DNA from: a virus
Strand: one strand, 5' to 3'
IMG/VR virus record: IMGVR_UViG_3300025030_000076
Coordinates: 16,306 to 80,305 of that record
Length of the DNA stretch: 64,000 bases
In this document: one piece after another, positions 35,324 through 45,083 of the stretch
How positions within the stretch are numbered: position 1 is the first letter of the stretch
Layout of the letters: every line of letters starts with the position of its first letter
Program-made: the position numbers and the translations under genes
The notes under the pieces: generated by a model
Told to the model about the DNA's origin: nothing
Seen by the model: only the letters and a program-made list of their open reading frames with translations
Database searches by the model: none

Positions 35324-36387
35324 TAGATGATCTCCAAATTAAGCGGTGCTTTGCCTATTGTCAGGTCGTTGTAATCCAGTGATAATATCCGCGCGGCTGC
35401 GCTAAACCCGAAGCCCCCGCCGGGCTTGAAACCAACTGTATTATCTCGCACGGTGATGGTATTGCCCGCCGCCAAACTGTCAAAAGTCTTGCCAATATCC
35501 AGCGCGACGCGATGAAGTTTCATGCGCGGCGGCGAGTTATCCGCCGCTGTCTGCGCGGCGTTGGTAAGGGATGTTTGATCCGTGATGCCGGAGAAAACGA
35601 TATTGGTCGCCAGCACCCCATATTTATCCACTGATGCCTGATTGACCCCCTTTGCGAAATAACGGCTCTCTTTCGTGGATGCCTGGGAATATCCGTAGAT
35701 GACGTTATATGGTGTTCCCTGTTCCGTCAGGAGAGGCCCGCTGCCCTCGACATTGTCTCTTGTCAGTTCCAGGCGCGTGACCGCGCCCTTGCGCCTGTAC
35801 AGGTTGGCGTATAGTTGCAGATTGCCGCGCCCATCTATCTGCCCGGTCACGTCCCAATCCATGCCGGAATTGGCACATAATTTTTTGATGTGGTCATAGG
35901 CGGACGTGGCGAGGCTATCCCCGAACGTTTCGGGGATGTCCTCAATAACTCCCGGCTGAATGACAATATCGTCTGTAATCGTGTGTGCCATGTCCAGCAT
36001 CTGCTTGAACATGCTCCCTGGTGTGCCGCTTATCTTGGTCAGCGGCATGGGGCGAAAGGTTAATATCGCTTCCGCGCTGTATGCGGTTGCGTTCAGAATC
36101 TTGTCAGGCCAATTCCTATCAGGCAGGATGATACCCGTCCAGTCCGGTAATTTCCCGTTTGCTGTTCCCGCCGCGTCCTTGGACGGGATATGTTCCACGA
36201 ATACAAGGTTACCGTATTGCATGACCGTTTCTTCTTTTGGCGTGAACTTGTCCTTGAGATATGGCAAGCCTACGGAAAACTCCGCCTTGCCGAAGCTGTT
36301 CAGGAGCCATGAGCGTGGCGTCGTTGGTGCTTCTAGAAAACACAAAGGTTTGGAAAAATGGTCGAATATTCTCAAATTGCTAGGCAT
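35323..36387 (-). CDS. Tail hub/baseplate protein (Gp37-like siphovirus family)
   Basis: The 354-residue protein follows the distal tail gene and has the layout of siphovirus hub proteins (N-terminal beta barrel, SMFKQMLDMAHTI segment, C-terminal barrel). It probably forms the tail-tip hub below the tube. Confidence 0.6.
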   Translation of the reverse strand: MPSNLRIFDHFSKPLCFLEAPTTPRSWLLNSFGKAEFSVGLPYLKDKFTPKEETVMQYGNLVFVEHIPSKDAAGTANGKLPDWTGIILPDRNWPDKILNATAYSAEAILTFRPMPLTKISGTPGSMFKQMLDMAHTITDDIVIQPGVIEDIPETFGDSLATSAYDHIKKLCANSGMDWDVTGQIDGRGNLQLYANLYRRKGAVTRLELTRDNVEGSGPLLTEQGTPYNVIYGYSQASTKESRYFAKGVNQASVDKYGVLATNIVFSGITDQTSLTNAAQTAADNSPPRMKLHRVALDIGKTFDSLAAGNTITVRDNTVGFKPGGGFGFSAAARILSLDYNDLTIGKAPLNLEII

Positions 36388-36403
36388 GTGTTAAAATTTA
36401 TCC

Positions 36404-36673
36404 ATGAAAAAGACATTGCACGGTAAAAGATACTTGCGCTCCAGGGCCAGCGTTCAATTTGGTAGGCGCAAAAAAGCAGAACAAAAATTCGAGCGGCTCA
36501 TATTCTTTCTTAACCAAATCCCAAAAATGGTAGAGGTTATTAGCGAAGGGCTTGTAGAACTTTCCAACGCTATACAAGAAGTCATGGAAAAAGTGCGAGT
36601 AATTTACATTGATAAACTTCATAACATCTATGATCCTACAGGGTTCTATCGCGATGAATCACATGCACGGTAA
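36404..36673 (+). CDS. Plus-strand moron between tail genes
   Basis: The 89-residue protein is basic at the N-terminus and helical (LIFFLNQIPKMVEVISEGLVELSNAIQEVMEKV). It is oriented against the tail operon and its 3' end overlaps the distal tail gene by 38 bp. No promoter with good boxes is seen. An accessory gene carried by the phage is likely; the function is unknown. Confidence 0.45.
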   Translation: MKKTLHGKRYLRSRASVQFGRRKKAEQKFERLIFFLNQIPKMVEVISEGLVELSNAIQEVMEKVRVIYIDKLHNIYDPTGFYRDESHAR

Positions 36674-38552
36674 CGGCGTTGCTGCCCACATCGTCGTATT
36701 GCAGGGTACTCGCGCCGGGAGATAAATCCAGCCATTCGGCGCGGTCGGTGGATAGCGTCACATTGACCCGCGAGCCGTCTGAGAGATACGCATCCTTAAC
36801 TTCGCAGTCAATTGTCACCGTCTCATTCAGGAAGCAAGGCACGGCGCACTTAATATATTCCGTGCTTGTATTGTTGGTGATCGTAGCATCGAAGTAATAC
36901 GCCGCCGCCTCAGCCCCTACCGCAATGGTTGGCAGGTTGGAACTCGAAAAGGTGACGGTTACCGTGTCGAATTGAGCCAGTGCCATCTCGCTGATGGCAG
37001 ATGACAGCAGGCCATCGATTACAAAGCGGATCGCGGAGGGGTAGGGAGATGCAAGGTTGGCAGTCGTGGGGCCAAAACTCTGCCAGGAATAAGTAACGGT
37101 CGGTTCGGCCTGGTTGTCAGCCGTGAACCATACGGCATTTGTCTGGAGATATTGAAGCCCTACAATGGCAGGCCACGAGCCACTCATATACTTATCACCC
37201 GAAAACAAAACAGTCGTGATCGTGGCGGGGTGGGAGAATATCCAATCCAGCGTACCTGTCTCATTCTGTACCTGGAAGTCCGCACTCCCTATCAATGCCA
37301 GCCCCAGGGATGTGGACGGGTCAGCAAATGTATTATCCGGCGCGGTATAGACGTATGACAGGCCTGTTCGGGATGATAATACCTCCCCTTTCCACATGCC
37401 CGTGCGTGCGCCGGTTGCCTGAAAATAGTTAGTAAGCACCCATGCCCCGTTTGTGGACGCGAGTGAGCACATCGGCTTGTTATCATTGTCCACATCCGGG
37501 GCGGTCAATGTGCTATCCCCGTAGAGTATCCAGATGTCATGCTCGATCCAGCGTACAGTTTTCGGCGCGGTGTGCGCCGCGATGGTCGTATCTTTTTTGG
37601 TACGTGTTACACCTGTCAATTGATAGGTTACCAGATTGGCGCCTGTAAATGTAAATGCCTCCGAATCGATCAGCACGACCTTGTTGACCGCCGCTGCCAT
37701 CGCGTGTAGAAATTCCAGGTTAGCTTTTGTTTTTGATAGCGTGATGGTCGTGATCGCCCCGCTGCCCGCTATGCTGGTATTCGTCGTCCCTTCACGGCGC
37801 GGCCCCAGGTTTAGATTGACCCAACATTTCGTCGTTGCCGTATCCATGTCCTGAAGCCATCTATCTACAAAGACCCCATCCACAAGCACCAGGAAATCAT
37901 CCCCGTCTGCCTGCATCTTGGCAGTGGTGAGTGTCGCCGTATCCAGCCCGCCATTAGTAATGTCCAGCGGCGCAATATAGGATATATCCATATTGTTATA
38001 AATCGGTATCCAGCGCCGATAACTCAGCCCGCCCGTTTTCGCGCTGGTGGGGGTCAGGGTCAGCTTCGGCCCGATCTTGCGGTTACCTGCGTTGGTGATC
38101 GCCTGCGTCTGCCCGGATGCCGTTACACTCCAACTGGTATCGGTCGCCGTGACAAGTTTCCAGTATGGATACTCGATCTGGAATAAGACCATGAAGGAAT
38201 TTTTATTCGTTCCCTCATTTCGGACGTCGCGTACAAAGCCGGTCACGTACCACTGCGTTCCGCTTGCTCCATTCTCCGCAATCAGATTATGACGCTGCCC
38301 GTCCTCAAAATTGAAATACTGCTTGAGTAGTTCCCGATTGGTGTCAATATCCTGTCCCGCTGCAATCCTCACCCGGATTATAAGAGACTGCGGATCTGCT
38401 ACGATCCCCGATACATAGGGATAGTTATCTGCGCGCGGAACGGTAACGACGTTGCCGTGTATATTGACCTTTGAGCCGGGTGGGAAATCGGAATAGAACG
38501 GCGAGCCGTTGTTGATGCTAATCCCGTTCCACGTCAATAGAAGCAGATTCAT
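36636..38552 (-). CDS. Distal tail protein (Dit-like, sipho_tail family)
   Basis: The 638-residue protein has an N-terminal Dit-like part (residues about 1-135, ending in FVRDVRNEGTNKNSFMVLFQIEYPYWK), followed by long beta-rich extensions. Dit proteins connect tube and tip, and large versions carry carbohydrate-binding insertions. It overlaps the tape-measure gene by 4 bp. Confidence 0.65.
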   Translation of the reverse strand: MNLLLLTWNGISINNGSPFYSDFPPGSKVNIHGNVVTVPRADNYPYVSGIVADPQSLIIRVRIAAGQDIDTNRELLKQYFNFEDGQRHNLIAENGASGTQWYVTGFVRDVRNEGTNKNSFMVLFQIEYPYWKLVTATDTSWSVTASGQTQAITNAGNRKIGPKLTLTPTSAKTGGLSYRRWIPIYNNMDISYIAPLDITNGGLDTATLTTAKMQADGDDFLVLVDGVFVDRWLQDMDTATTKCWVNLNLGPRREGTTNTSIAGSGAITTITLSKTKANLEFLHAMAAAVNKVVLIDSEAFTFTGANLVTYQLTGVTRTKKDTTIAAHTAPKTVRWIEHDIWILYGDSTLTAPDVDNDNKPMCSLASTNGAWVLTNYFQATGARTGMWKGEVLSSRTGLSYVYTAPDNTFADPSTSLGLALIGSADFQVQNETGTLDWIFSHPATITTVLFSGDKYMSGSWPAIVGLQYLQTNAVWFTADNQAEPTVTYSWQSFGPTTANLASPYPSAIRFVIDGLLSSAISEMALAQFDTVTVTFSSSNLPTIAVGAEAAAYYFDATITNNTSTEYIKCAVPCFLNETVTIDCEVKDAYLSDGSRVNVTLSTDRAEWLDLSPGASTLQYDDVGSNAVTVHVIHRDRTL

Positions 38553-40738
38553 ACGCCGCCGCCTAATTGCCCGCTGGTCGCTGCGATGAACGGGTTGGGA
38601 TAAATGCAGTCATAAGCAATTTCTCCCCACGAGCCGACGTTGATCGTCGCGCCCGCGAAGTATTGATTGACGACCGTTCCCGTTCCGCTGCCAGTCCCGC
38701 TGCCAGTCCCGCTGCCTGTCCCACCACCAATCGGGATGGGTGTGGGATTGGTCAAGCTGCTGATGTCGATACCAAGCAGGTTCAATATCGGCTCGAAGGG
38801 GGCTAGTAATAATGCAACGATGTTTTGAATTGTATTTATCAACCAGGCCGTTGCAGCGGTAAGACCAGCCACCAATCCCGCAACGATGTTGACGCCAATT
38901 TCCATAAAGACGGTTGATGGACTGGAAATGCCTAGCCATTTCTTTATAGGGTCGATGATTTTCTCATGTACCCATTTGTCAGCATCCCAAGACCAATCGA
39001 AATCCACAGCCTTTTGCCAACCTTGAGAGATAGCTTCTCCTATTTGTCGCCAATCATCAGTGCCAACAATAAAATCCACTATTTCTACAAAGAGAAAGGT
39101 GAGCATATCCATGAAACCTGTCGCGATTTCTCCAAGAGTGTCTAATGAAGCAAGAACGACATAACTCCACATGTCTGCAAAGCCGATACCGATTGCTGCC
39201 CAGTCAGCATTAGCAATCATATTTGGAATACTTAATACAAGATAGCTCCACATATCGGCAAAGCCAATACCGATTGCAGTCCAATTTTCCTGGCTTGTAA
39301 CTTGATCTAACATTCTTTGCCAGAAAACCTTCCAACTAGGAAAGAAATCTGCCAATCCCATAGCACCAAAGAACCAGTCGCTGATTGCCTGACCAATAGC
39401 AGGAACGGCTTCCGATTCATTGCTCTCTATACCTGCTCCAAATGCTGCAAGTAGCGCATCTCCGAACGCATCACCAGATGCCGTCCAATCGTGAAGTTTT
39501 ATCGCCTCCGCCAGCTTAACGTCAATCTCGTCCGTCAAATCAACAACCCAAGTAGCAATATCTTCTATTGGTATACTTGCGAGAACAAAGCCAATTACAC
39601 CTATAACATCACCCTCACCAAAAGCATCTTTTAAATCTAAAATATACTCAAGAACTCCAGCTAATGGACTGCCAGAACCACCTAACCTGTCTGCCGCTGT
39701 AATCAATGCGCCCCAGAGCGTATCACCATTATCAAGAGCCTGCTGAATAATTCTCAATGCTGTTCCAAGATCATAGAAGATTGGATTTACATCTTTCCAC
39801 GATTGCATCGCAGCACCAAGATCATATAATTTGACTATATCGCCGCTTACCAGTTTCATAAAAATATCAACTAATTCTGCAAACCCCTCACCTGCGATTG
39901 CAGCAATTCTCCCAATATCTTCCAGGATTGGACGCAAAGTACCGCCTTCTGAGACAGCCTTACCAAACCATTTAGCAAGATCGGCAATAGCAAAAATGAC
40001 AGTTCCAAACGCCTCCTGAAATGGTTCACCAATAGCGACCATGATGTCATCGAAGTATCGGGGAAATGAGCGCAATACTTTTCCAGGCTCTTCCATTGCA
40101 GCGGCATACGCGCCTGCAATCCCTACGCCTGCTTCCAATACCTCATTCAATGCTATCTGCTGCTTTTCGGCAGTGGTCAGGCTTTCTGTTGTTCTATCGT
40201 TTTCATCCGCCCATTCTTTGTATGCCAATTGTAGATCAACGACAATCCCGGCATGGCGCAATACAAGCGGGTTGAGAGTTTCAATACCATATACAATATC
40301 TTTTAGAGTCTGACTTGAATTTTGTCCTGCAATAACTGCTGCATCCTGAGCAATACGAGCAATGTCAGTAGCATACGCTAAATCGAGTTCTGCACCAATA
40401 AACGCCGCGATTGTTGTTTCGGCAATTCCCGCTTCGATACCCATACTGCGAATTGATGTCGCTATCTTTTCAAGATATAACGCCGGAATTCCAGCAGTTT
40501 CTCCTAAAACCTGATTGACTACTCTAAGTTCATCTACGCGTGCGGCGGTAAGGATGGCTTCCTGTCCAAACGCAATAACCGGCGTAAGCACAGCATCAAT
40601 TGCACCGGCAGCCAAGTCAAGAGCCGATTTGATACCAGTGACGATATTTCCGAAGTCGCCGAATGATCCAACTATTCCCCCCATAACTCCCGAAAATTCG
40701 TCCTTCCCCGTTATCACTATCTCTACTTCGGCAGCCAT
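38549..40738 (-). CDS. Tail tape measure protein
   Basis: The 729-residue protein has hydrophobic helices in several places and repeated Trp-containing segments (QENWTAIGIGFADMWSYLVLSIPN and NADWAAIGIGFADMWSYVVLAS). Near the C-terminus a (GTGS)n repeat is encoded by a 12-bp tandem repeat (about 38683-38720). Size and place between chaperone and distal tail gene fit the tape measure, which sets tail length. Confidence 0.8.
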   Translation of the reverse strand: MAAEVEIVITGKDEFSGVMGGIVGSFGDFGNIVTGIKSALDLAAGAIDAVLTPVIAFGQEAILTAARVDELRVVNQVLGETAGIPALYLEKIATSIRSMGIEAGIAETTIAAFIGAELDLAYATDIARIAQDAAVIAGQNSSQTLKDIVYGIETLNPLVLRHAGIVVDLQLAYKEWADENDRTTESLTTAEKQQIALNEVLEAGVGIAGAYAAAMEEPGKVLRSFPRYFDDIMVAIGEPFQEAFGTVIFAIADLAKWFGKAVSEGGTLRPILEDIGRIAAIAGEGFAELVDIFMKLVSGDIVKLYDLGAAMQSWKDVNPIFYDLGTALRIIQQALDNGDTLWGALITAADRLGGSGSPLAGVLEYILDLKDAFGEGDVIGVIGFVLASIPIEDIATWVVDLTDEIDVKLAEAIKLHDWTASGDAFGDALLAAFGAGIESNESEAVPAIGQAISDWFFGAMGLADFFPSWKVFWQRMLDQVTSQENWTAIGIGFADMWSYLVLSIPNMIANADWAAIGIGFADMWSYVVLASLDTLGEIATGFMDMLTFLFVEIVDFIVGTDDWRQIGEAISQGWQKAVDFDWSWDADKWVHEKIIDPIKKWLGISSPSTVFMEIGVNIVAGLVAGLTAATAWLINTIQNIVALLLAPFEPILNLLGIDISSLTNPTPIPIGGGTGSGTGSGTGSGTGTVVNQYFAGATINVGSWGEIAYDCIYPNPFIAATSGQLGGGV

Positions 40739-40768
40739 GTGATATAATCCTTGTAAATCAATTCGTCT

Positions 40769-40855
40769 GGGCTAGCAGGCGTTTCCATGTTAAAATCCAT
40801 ATACCTTTCGTGTCGCGCTAGCCCGCGATGCGAGAGGTATTTTGTTTGGAGTACC
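40769..40855 (+). promoter_or_regulatory. Leader of the HNH gene in the tail operon
   Basis: It contains GGGCTAGC (40769-40776) with GCTAGCCC (40817-40824), TAAAAT (40791-40796) and a terminal hairpin GGTA (40836-40839)/TACC (40852-40855). The loop of that hairpin holds the ribosome-binding site GGAG next to ATG 40856. The plan is like that of the other three endonuclease leaders. Confidence 0.45.
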
Positions 40856-41530
40856 ATGTCACTAATCGAAATTCACTGCGAACAATGTGGAAAGCATTTT
40901 CAAGGGCGCAGCGATAGGATAATTCGCTTTTGTTCGCGCGCCTGCTGACGTAATTCCCAAATAGAAACAAGAGTGTGCGTTGTATGTAAAAAGCCTTTTC
41001 GGGTAAGGCCATCATATGAAACATCCACTTGTTCCAGAGAGTGCAAGAAGAAAAATTATTCATCCATTCACCTTACAGATAGGCTTAGAGAAATTATTAG
41101 CCGCGTAGGAAAAGCCAACAAGGGACGCACCCGCCCTCACAAGCCACTTTTGGAAAAGATTTGCGAACAATGCAAAACGATTTACTATGTTCCAGGAAAA
41201 CAAAAGGCAAGCCGCTATTGTTCTACTAAATGCTGGTACAACCACATTCGACAAGACCCTGTTAAGCACCCGAATTGGCGCGGAGGAGAATACGATCATA
41301 ACTATGGTCGAAACTGGTTTCAGCAAAAACGCTCCGCACGCAAGCGCGACAAGTACACATGCCAGAACTGTGGCATTACTGAAAGAGAATATGGTCGTCA
41401 CTTGGATGTCCATCACAAAGTTCCTTTTAGAAATTTCGGTATCGAAAGATATAAAGAGGCCAACGTTCTCAAAAACCTAATTTCTCTTTGCAGAGGTTGC
41501 CATATGATTGCCGAGCGTGGCGTTTATTGA
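40856..41530 (+). pseudogene. HNH endonuclease with an in-frame TGA
   Basis: From ATG 40856 the frame encodes a zinc-finger start (CEQCGKHF ... FCSRAC), then TGA at 40946-40948, then 193 more codons with two further CxxC zinc fingers. The C-terminal HNH domain reads CQNCGITEREYGRHLDVHHKVPF ... NLISLCRGCH. Either the first finger is lost by a nonsense mutation with restart at GTG 40973, or the stop is read through. It splits the tail chaperone from the tape measure gene and lies antisense. Confidence 0.7.
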
Positions 41531-42059
41531 TTCCTCATTGCATCTATCTCGCGCTGTTGCCTTGCATTCAATTCATTGATATATAAAGTGAGCCTTAATT
41601 GCCATACATACCGCCGCCAGCGCGACGGTTTTTCGCCTGTGATTTTCCAGGGTAATTGATGCAAAGCGAACGCCAACACTACAACGTCGAACCATCCGGG
41701 GAGGTCTGCGGGGTCAGGGAATCGACTTCTGAAGTAGAGTTCAATTGACCCCCTTTCGCGTTTGGGATGGTAGATTCCACAAGTGCTTCGCTAAATTTGT
41801 TGATAGCATCCGCCGCTTCATCCCGGCTCAATTCATCAAATATTGCATACGCTTCGTCTTGCGGAAGGTACTGATTATTTTCGTCAGCCATGAAGCGACA
41901 GGATAGAATCTGGATTTGTTCCAGAAACTCGTCGTTAATATCGTTGCCTTGTGCTTTCAAGCGCCTGAATTTTTGCACCTTTTTTATGTCTTTCCACTTC
42001 AGGCGCTTCCCTACTGTTTTCGCGTCGAACAAAAACTTAATGTGTATATCCTCAGACAT
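41524..42059 (-). CDS. Tail assembly chaperone with programmed -1 frameshift (gpG/gpGT-like)
   Basis: The zero frame (41679-42059) gives a 126-residue protein. The -1 frame stays open through the gpG stop to TAA at 41524-41526 and contains a plausible C-terminal domain (PDPADLPGWFDVVVLAFALHQLPWKITGEKP ... NELNARQQREIDAM). The stretch AAAGGGGGT (41756-41748 on the minus strand, AAA in the zero frame) is a likely slip site. Chaperone pairs made this way precede the tape measure in most siphoviruses. An HNH gene sits between them here. Confidence 0.7.
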
Positions 42060-42088
42060 TACAAACTACTTTCTCGCGCATTAGCGCG

Positions 42089-43090
42089 TTATGGAACTGT
42101 TGCCAATTCAACTACAACGATGATCGACCCAGCGGCGGCGGCTGTGGTATCGTACGCAGACACAAACTTACCTGTCACAATATCGTTACCGTTGGCCTCC
42201 CCGATCTTCGAGAAGCTCTCCCAATAGCCGGGGAGATTGATCTTCATCGTCGGGACGCTGTATGTCGTGCCGGGAGTGGCGAATGCCGTCAAACCTTCGA
42301 CTTTGACTTGCAGTAGGACAGGCGTTTGTGCGCGCCATAAAACTTTCTGCGCGGCGGCGATTGCGTCATGCTCGAATTCCAAATCACAGGTAACTACATA
42401 ATCCGTTCCCTGTGCAAAAGAGAAGTCGAGCCGCCCGTCTGCGGTATCCTTCGCCTCAATTCCTGATGCAAACTTGAAATTGACGCCCCGCACCGTATTG
42501 GACTTGATCGTCGTTCCAACCGTGCCGCCAATCGCATCTTGATAGATTTTCGTCAATCCGAAATTCATGTTGTTGACAGCCAGCAGGGATAGACCGGCTG
42601 AGAAGGCGCCCAGGGCCGGGGCGCGCCCCTGGATATTCGCCTGCAACTGGTATGCGGTGCGCCCGTTGCCGGATAGCGTCCAGTCCTTGACGAAACAATA
42701 CGCCATGCGCTCAACTTCGTTATCATCCCCGCCCTCGATGGAATAAGTTTTGATCGCGTTGCCTGCGGTAGTGGGGAACGCATAGGTATAGATGTAGTCA
42801 GTCCCTGCGCCGTCCTGGGAACCGGCAACGGTTTTTACACTCATTTCAAGGATGTGCAGGAGACCCTCAAATGTCGCGGGGGTTTGGCTAATTGCCAGCG
42901 TCCCACCCTTCATGGGTACATTCGTGCGGGTCGTGCCGCTGATAATCCCGATGTCCTCACTGACACGTTGCACCTGGATATTGTCCAGGATCGTCCCGAT
43001 GCCGCGAAAAATAAATGTCGCGGATGAGGTTGTCCCGGCTGTTGCCTCCCTGTAAAACTGGAGCTTTCTCAAACTTCTACGACCAGCCAT
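42089..43090 (-). CDS. Major tail tube protein
   Basis: The 333-residue protein shows the beta-rich pattern of tail tube proteins (GGTLAISQTPATFEGLLHILEMSV near the N-terminal half, and LPGYWESFSKIGEANGNDIVTGKFVSAYD at the end). Its position before the chaperone fits. It forms the stacked rings of the tail. Confidence 0.75.
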   Translation of the reverse strand: MAGRRSLRKLQFYREATAGTTSSATFIFRGIGTILDNIQVQRVSEDIGIISGTTRTNVPMKGGTLAISQTPATFEGLLHILEMSVKTVAGSQDGAGTDYIYTYAFPTTAGNAIKTYSIEGGDDNEVERMAYCFVKDWTLSGNGRTAYQLQANIQGRAPALGAFSAGLSLLAVNNMNFGLTKIYQDAIGGTVGTTIKSNTVRGVNFKFASGIEAKDTADGRLDFSFAQGTDYVVTCDLEFEHDAIAAAQKVLWRAQTPVLLQVKVEGLTAFATPGTTYSVPTMKINLPGYWESFSKIGEANGNDIVTGKFVSAYDTTAAAAGSIIVVVELATVP

Positions 43091-43296
43091 TATTCACCTT
43101 CCTTAGCCGTTTTGATTTTCTTCGGCTGTTCTATTTTTGGTTTCTCATACAGGCCGCTTGCAAGCATCCCGGCCTCATCTATTCCAAGTTCCTTCCAGAG
43201 TTCCGCACGCTCGGCGAAATCTTCGTCCATCAGGTCGCGGGCGGGTATGTGTATGAGCGCGTCACCCCGGCCAATGTAATGCAATTTAATTGCCAT
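43090..43296 (-). CDS. Small tail-region protein, unknown
   Basis: The 68-residue protein has a Lys-rich C-terminus. It directly abuts the tail tube gene (shared base 43090). It may be a tail completion accessory. Confidence 0.5.
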   Translation of the reverse strand: MAIKLHYIGRGDALIHIPARDLMDEDFAERAELWKELGIDEAGMLASGLYEKPKIEQPKKIKTAKEGE

Positions 43297-43306
43297 GTTT
43301 GTCTCC

Positions 43307-43714
43307 TTACAATCCTACGCGGCGCGTCACCATCGTGATCTCCTCTTCGATTGCCTTCGGAAGTTTCGCGACTTCCTCCTCCTGCACGTCGCGCAGAAGG
43401 TTCCAGCGCCCTTCGTGCATCCAGGCTTGTTCCAAGCCATAGGCGTTACCCACGACATATTTTGTATATGGTGTATCGTTGCGCGTGGTATAGCCGTTTG
43501 TGTTCGGTATAATCATCCAACCACCGCCGAGCCTGCCTGTGCGGATATATCTCTGCCCCGGTCGCTCAGGCGGGTAAATCTTCATCCGGCGGACAATCGC
43601 CTGTGATGTCTGATAGATTTGCAAGCGCCCGATTTTCGGGATCTCCGCCGACAAATCCTGCAAGCCTCGGCGCACAATATCCGCGTTGTTGATCTGGATG
43701 GATAATTGCGTCAT
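43307..43714 (-). CDS. Head-tail joining protein (HK97 gp10-like)
   Basis: The 135-residue protein has the features of the HK97 gp10 family: basic early part (QAIVRRMKIYPPERPGQRYIRTGRL), then the segment TKYVVGNAYGLEQAWMHEGRW. These proteins join the finished head to the tail. The gene overlaps its neighbour by 4 bp. Confidence 0.65.
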   Translation of the reverse strand: MTQLSIQINNADIVRRGLQDLSAEIPKIGRLQIYQTSQAIVRRMKIYPPERPGQRYIRTGRLGGGWMIIPNTNGYTTRNDTPYTKYVVGNAYGLEQAWMHEGRWNLLRDVQEEEVAKLPKAIEEEITMVTRRVGL

Positions 43715-44142
43715 AGGTTTATCTTCTGTTTCACATTCTCAAGCATGGCTCGGTAGCCGACGCAATCCACGCTAGAGTAGATATATACGGGCAGAAATTC
43801 CCATCGCAAAATCCCAAAAGTGTCAATCGAGCCGTCAAAGAAGCGGCTGGTGGTCGTGATTTCGGTTAGGAGCGCCGTGTCAACCAGGTCTACAATCGGC
43901 AGGAGTGCGGCGATGTTCTGCGCAAGGTCGGTATGCGGCGTCAGGATGTCAACGGCAATTGTCGCAAGGTGTTGCATCGTCCCGGTCTCGCTGATCTCGG
44001 TCATTGAGGTCATAAGATACGTCAGTGCAAAAATCCGTTCGTTGATATTTTCCTGCGGCGTCGCGGGCGCGGCTCCGATGCCCGCCACCGCCGCCACGAC
44101 CTCAGCAACTTCCGTTACCGCTGTGGTATAGTCCTGCGTCAC
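43711..44142 (-). CDS. Tail terminator-like protein
   Basis: The 143-residue protein is Ala/Thr/Ile-rich. Its place between the connector and the gp10-like gene matches the tail terminator slot of siphoviruses. Sequence support is weak. Confidence 0.45.
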   Translation of the reverse strand: MTQDYTTAVTEVAEVVAAVAGIGAAPATPQENINERIFALTYLMTSMTEISETGTMQHLATIAVDILTPHTDLAQNIAALLPIVDLVDTALLTEITTTSRFFDGSIDTFGILRWEFLPVYIYSSVDCVGYRAMLENVKQKINL

Positions 44143-45083
44143 GTAATCCTCACATAAGGACAGAGGAGCTTTTCAACATCCGGGTCGAGCGCCGGGATGG
44201 TTAGCGTAATCGTGCCAACGCTGGACGCCCCGGCCTGTCCAAGCGCGGTGTTGAAGCGTTTATATTCGCGATTGCTTTGCAGGATACAAGCCAGCACAAC
44301 AGTTTTCGGAACCGACGCCCAGCCGAATGAGGCGGTGACTTTCACGCCCTTTTTTGTGCCAGGAAACGAGTAATCTCCCTCAGGTGTGGTTTCTATCATC
44401 TGGTAAGGCCAGCCATCCAGCGTCGCGTTGAATGATGTCAAGTCGTAGTCTGTCGTCGCCCAAGTCGTTTCATACGTTCTGTCCCCGTCCTCATCTGTGA
44501 CAAGCGTCAGCCCGCTTGAGGTTGAGATGTCATCCACGAACATCAGGTCGCCTTCGTCAGCGGTGTAATATCTCGTTTCGGATGCGGAGAAGAAGCGGCG
44601 GGCGCATTTGTTGTCTATCAGGCGCGAGACGGCTTCGATGATGGTTTCCAAAATCTCATCATGGGTCGTGTTCGAGAAATTCAGCACGTCAGACGATTTG
44701 AGTTGCGCCAGCGTGACGTAGCCGTTTGTCATCCCCGTTCCGGCGGTCGTATTCGTGGATGTTGGCGCGGCGGTCAGGCCGGTACAAGTGCCGTTTGCAA
44801 TGGCAATATTCAGCGTGTCATCATTGGCGACCGCGATATGTTTTGTCAGGACTACATTCGCGCCGCTGCCGGATACCAAAAACAGCGCCGCCACATCCAC
44901 ATCGAAGGCCAGCGCCGTGCGTATCAGCCCGCCAACAATGGAGGCGGTATCTGCTGAAGTGACGGCGACTGAGATAGCCTTCGGCGTGTTTGCCATGCCG
45001 AGCGCGGTCACGGTCACAGTAGCATTCCCCGAGCCGGTGACTGTCCCGACGACGGTCGCGGTTTCAACTTGTTTTGTGGTCAT
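44139..45083 (-). CDS. Head-tail connector (gp6-like) with N-terminal beta domain
   Basis: The C-terminal 190 residues have the helical adaptor pattern (VTLAQLKSSDVLNFSNTTHDEILETIIEAVSRLIDNKCARRFF). The first 120 residues are a Thr/Val-rich beta repeat that is not usual in connectors. It could be exposed as a decoration. The gene overlaps both neighbours by 4 bp. Confidence 0.65.
   Translation of the reverse strand: MTTKQVETATVVGTVTGSGNATVTVTALGMANTPKAISVAVTSADTASIVGGLIRTALAFDVDVAALFLVSGSGANVVLTKHIAVANDDTLNIAIANGTCTGLTAAPTSTNTTAGTGMTNGYVTLAQLKSSDVLNFSNTTHDEILETIIEAVSRLIDNKCARRFFSASETRYYTADEGDLMFVDDISTSSGLTLVTDEDGDRTYETTWATTDYDLTSFNATLDGWPYQMIETTPEGDYSFPGTKKGVKVTASFGWASVPKTVVLACILQSNREYKRFNTALGQAGASSVGTITLTIPALDPDVEKLLCPYVRIT

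Noticed and set aside
38683-38720. 12-bp tandem repeat considered as CRISPR-like or iteron array
   Set aside because: It is a simple in-frame coding repeat giving GTGS units at the end of the tape measure protein.
40856-41530. Alternative genetic code with TGA as a sense codon
   Set aside because: Many genes in the window end with TGA in ATGA overlaps, so TGA is a normal stop; the in-frame TGA is local.
43527-43544. Possible fourth copy of the 18-bp palindrome (GCCTGCCTGTGC)
   Set aside because: Only the first 12 bases match, the second arm is missing, and the reading frame differs; it encodes the ordinary TGRLGG segment of the gp10-like family.
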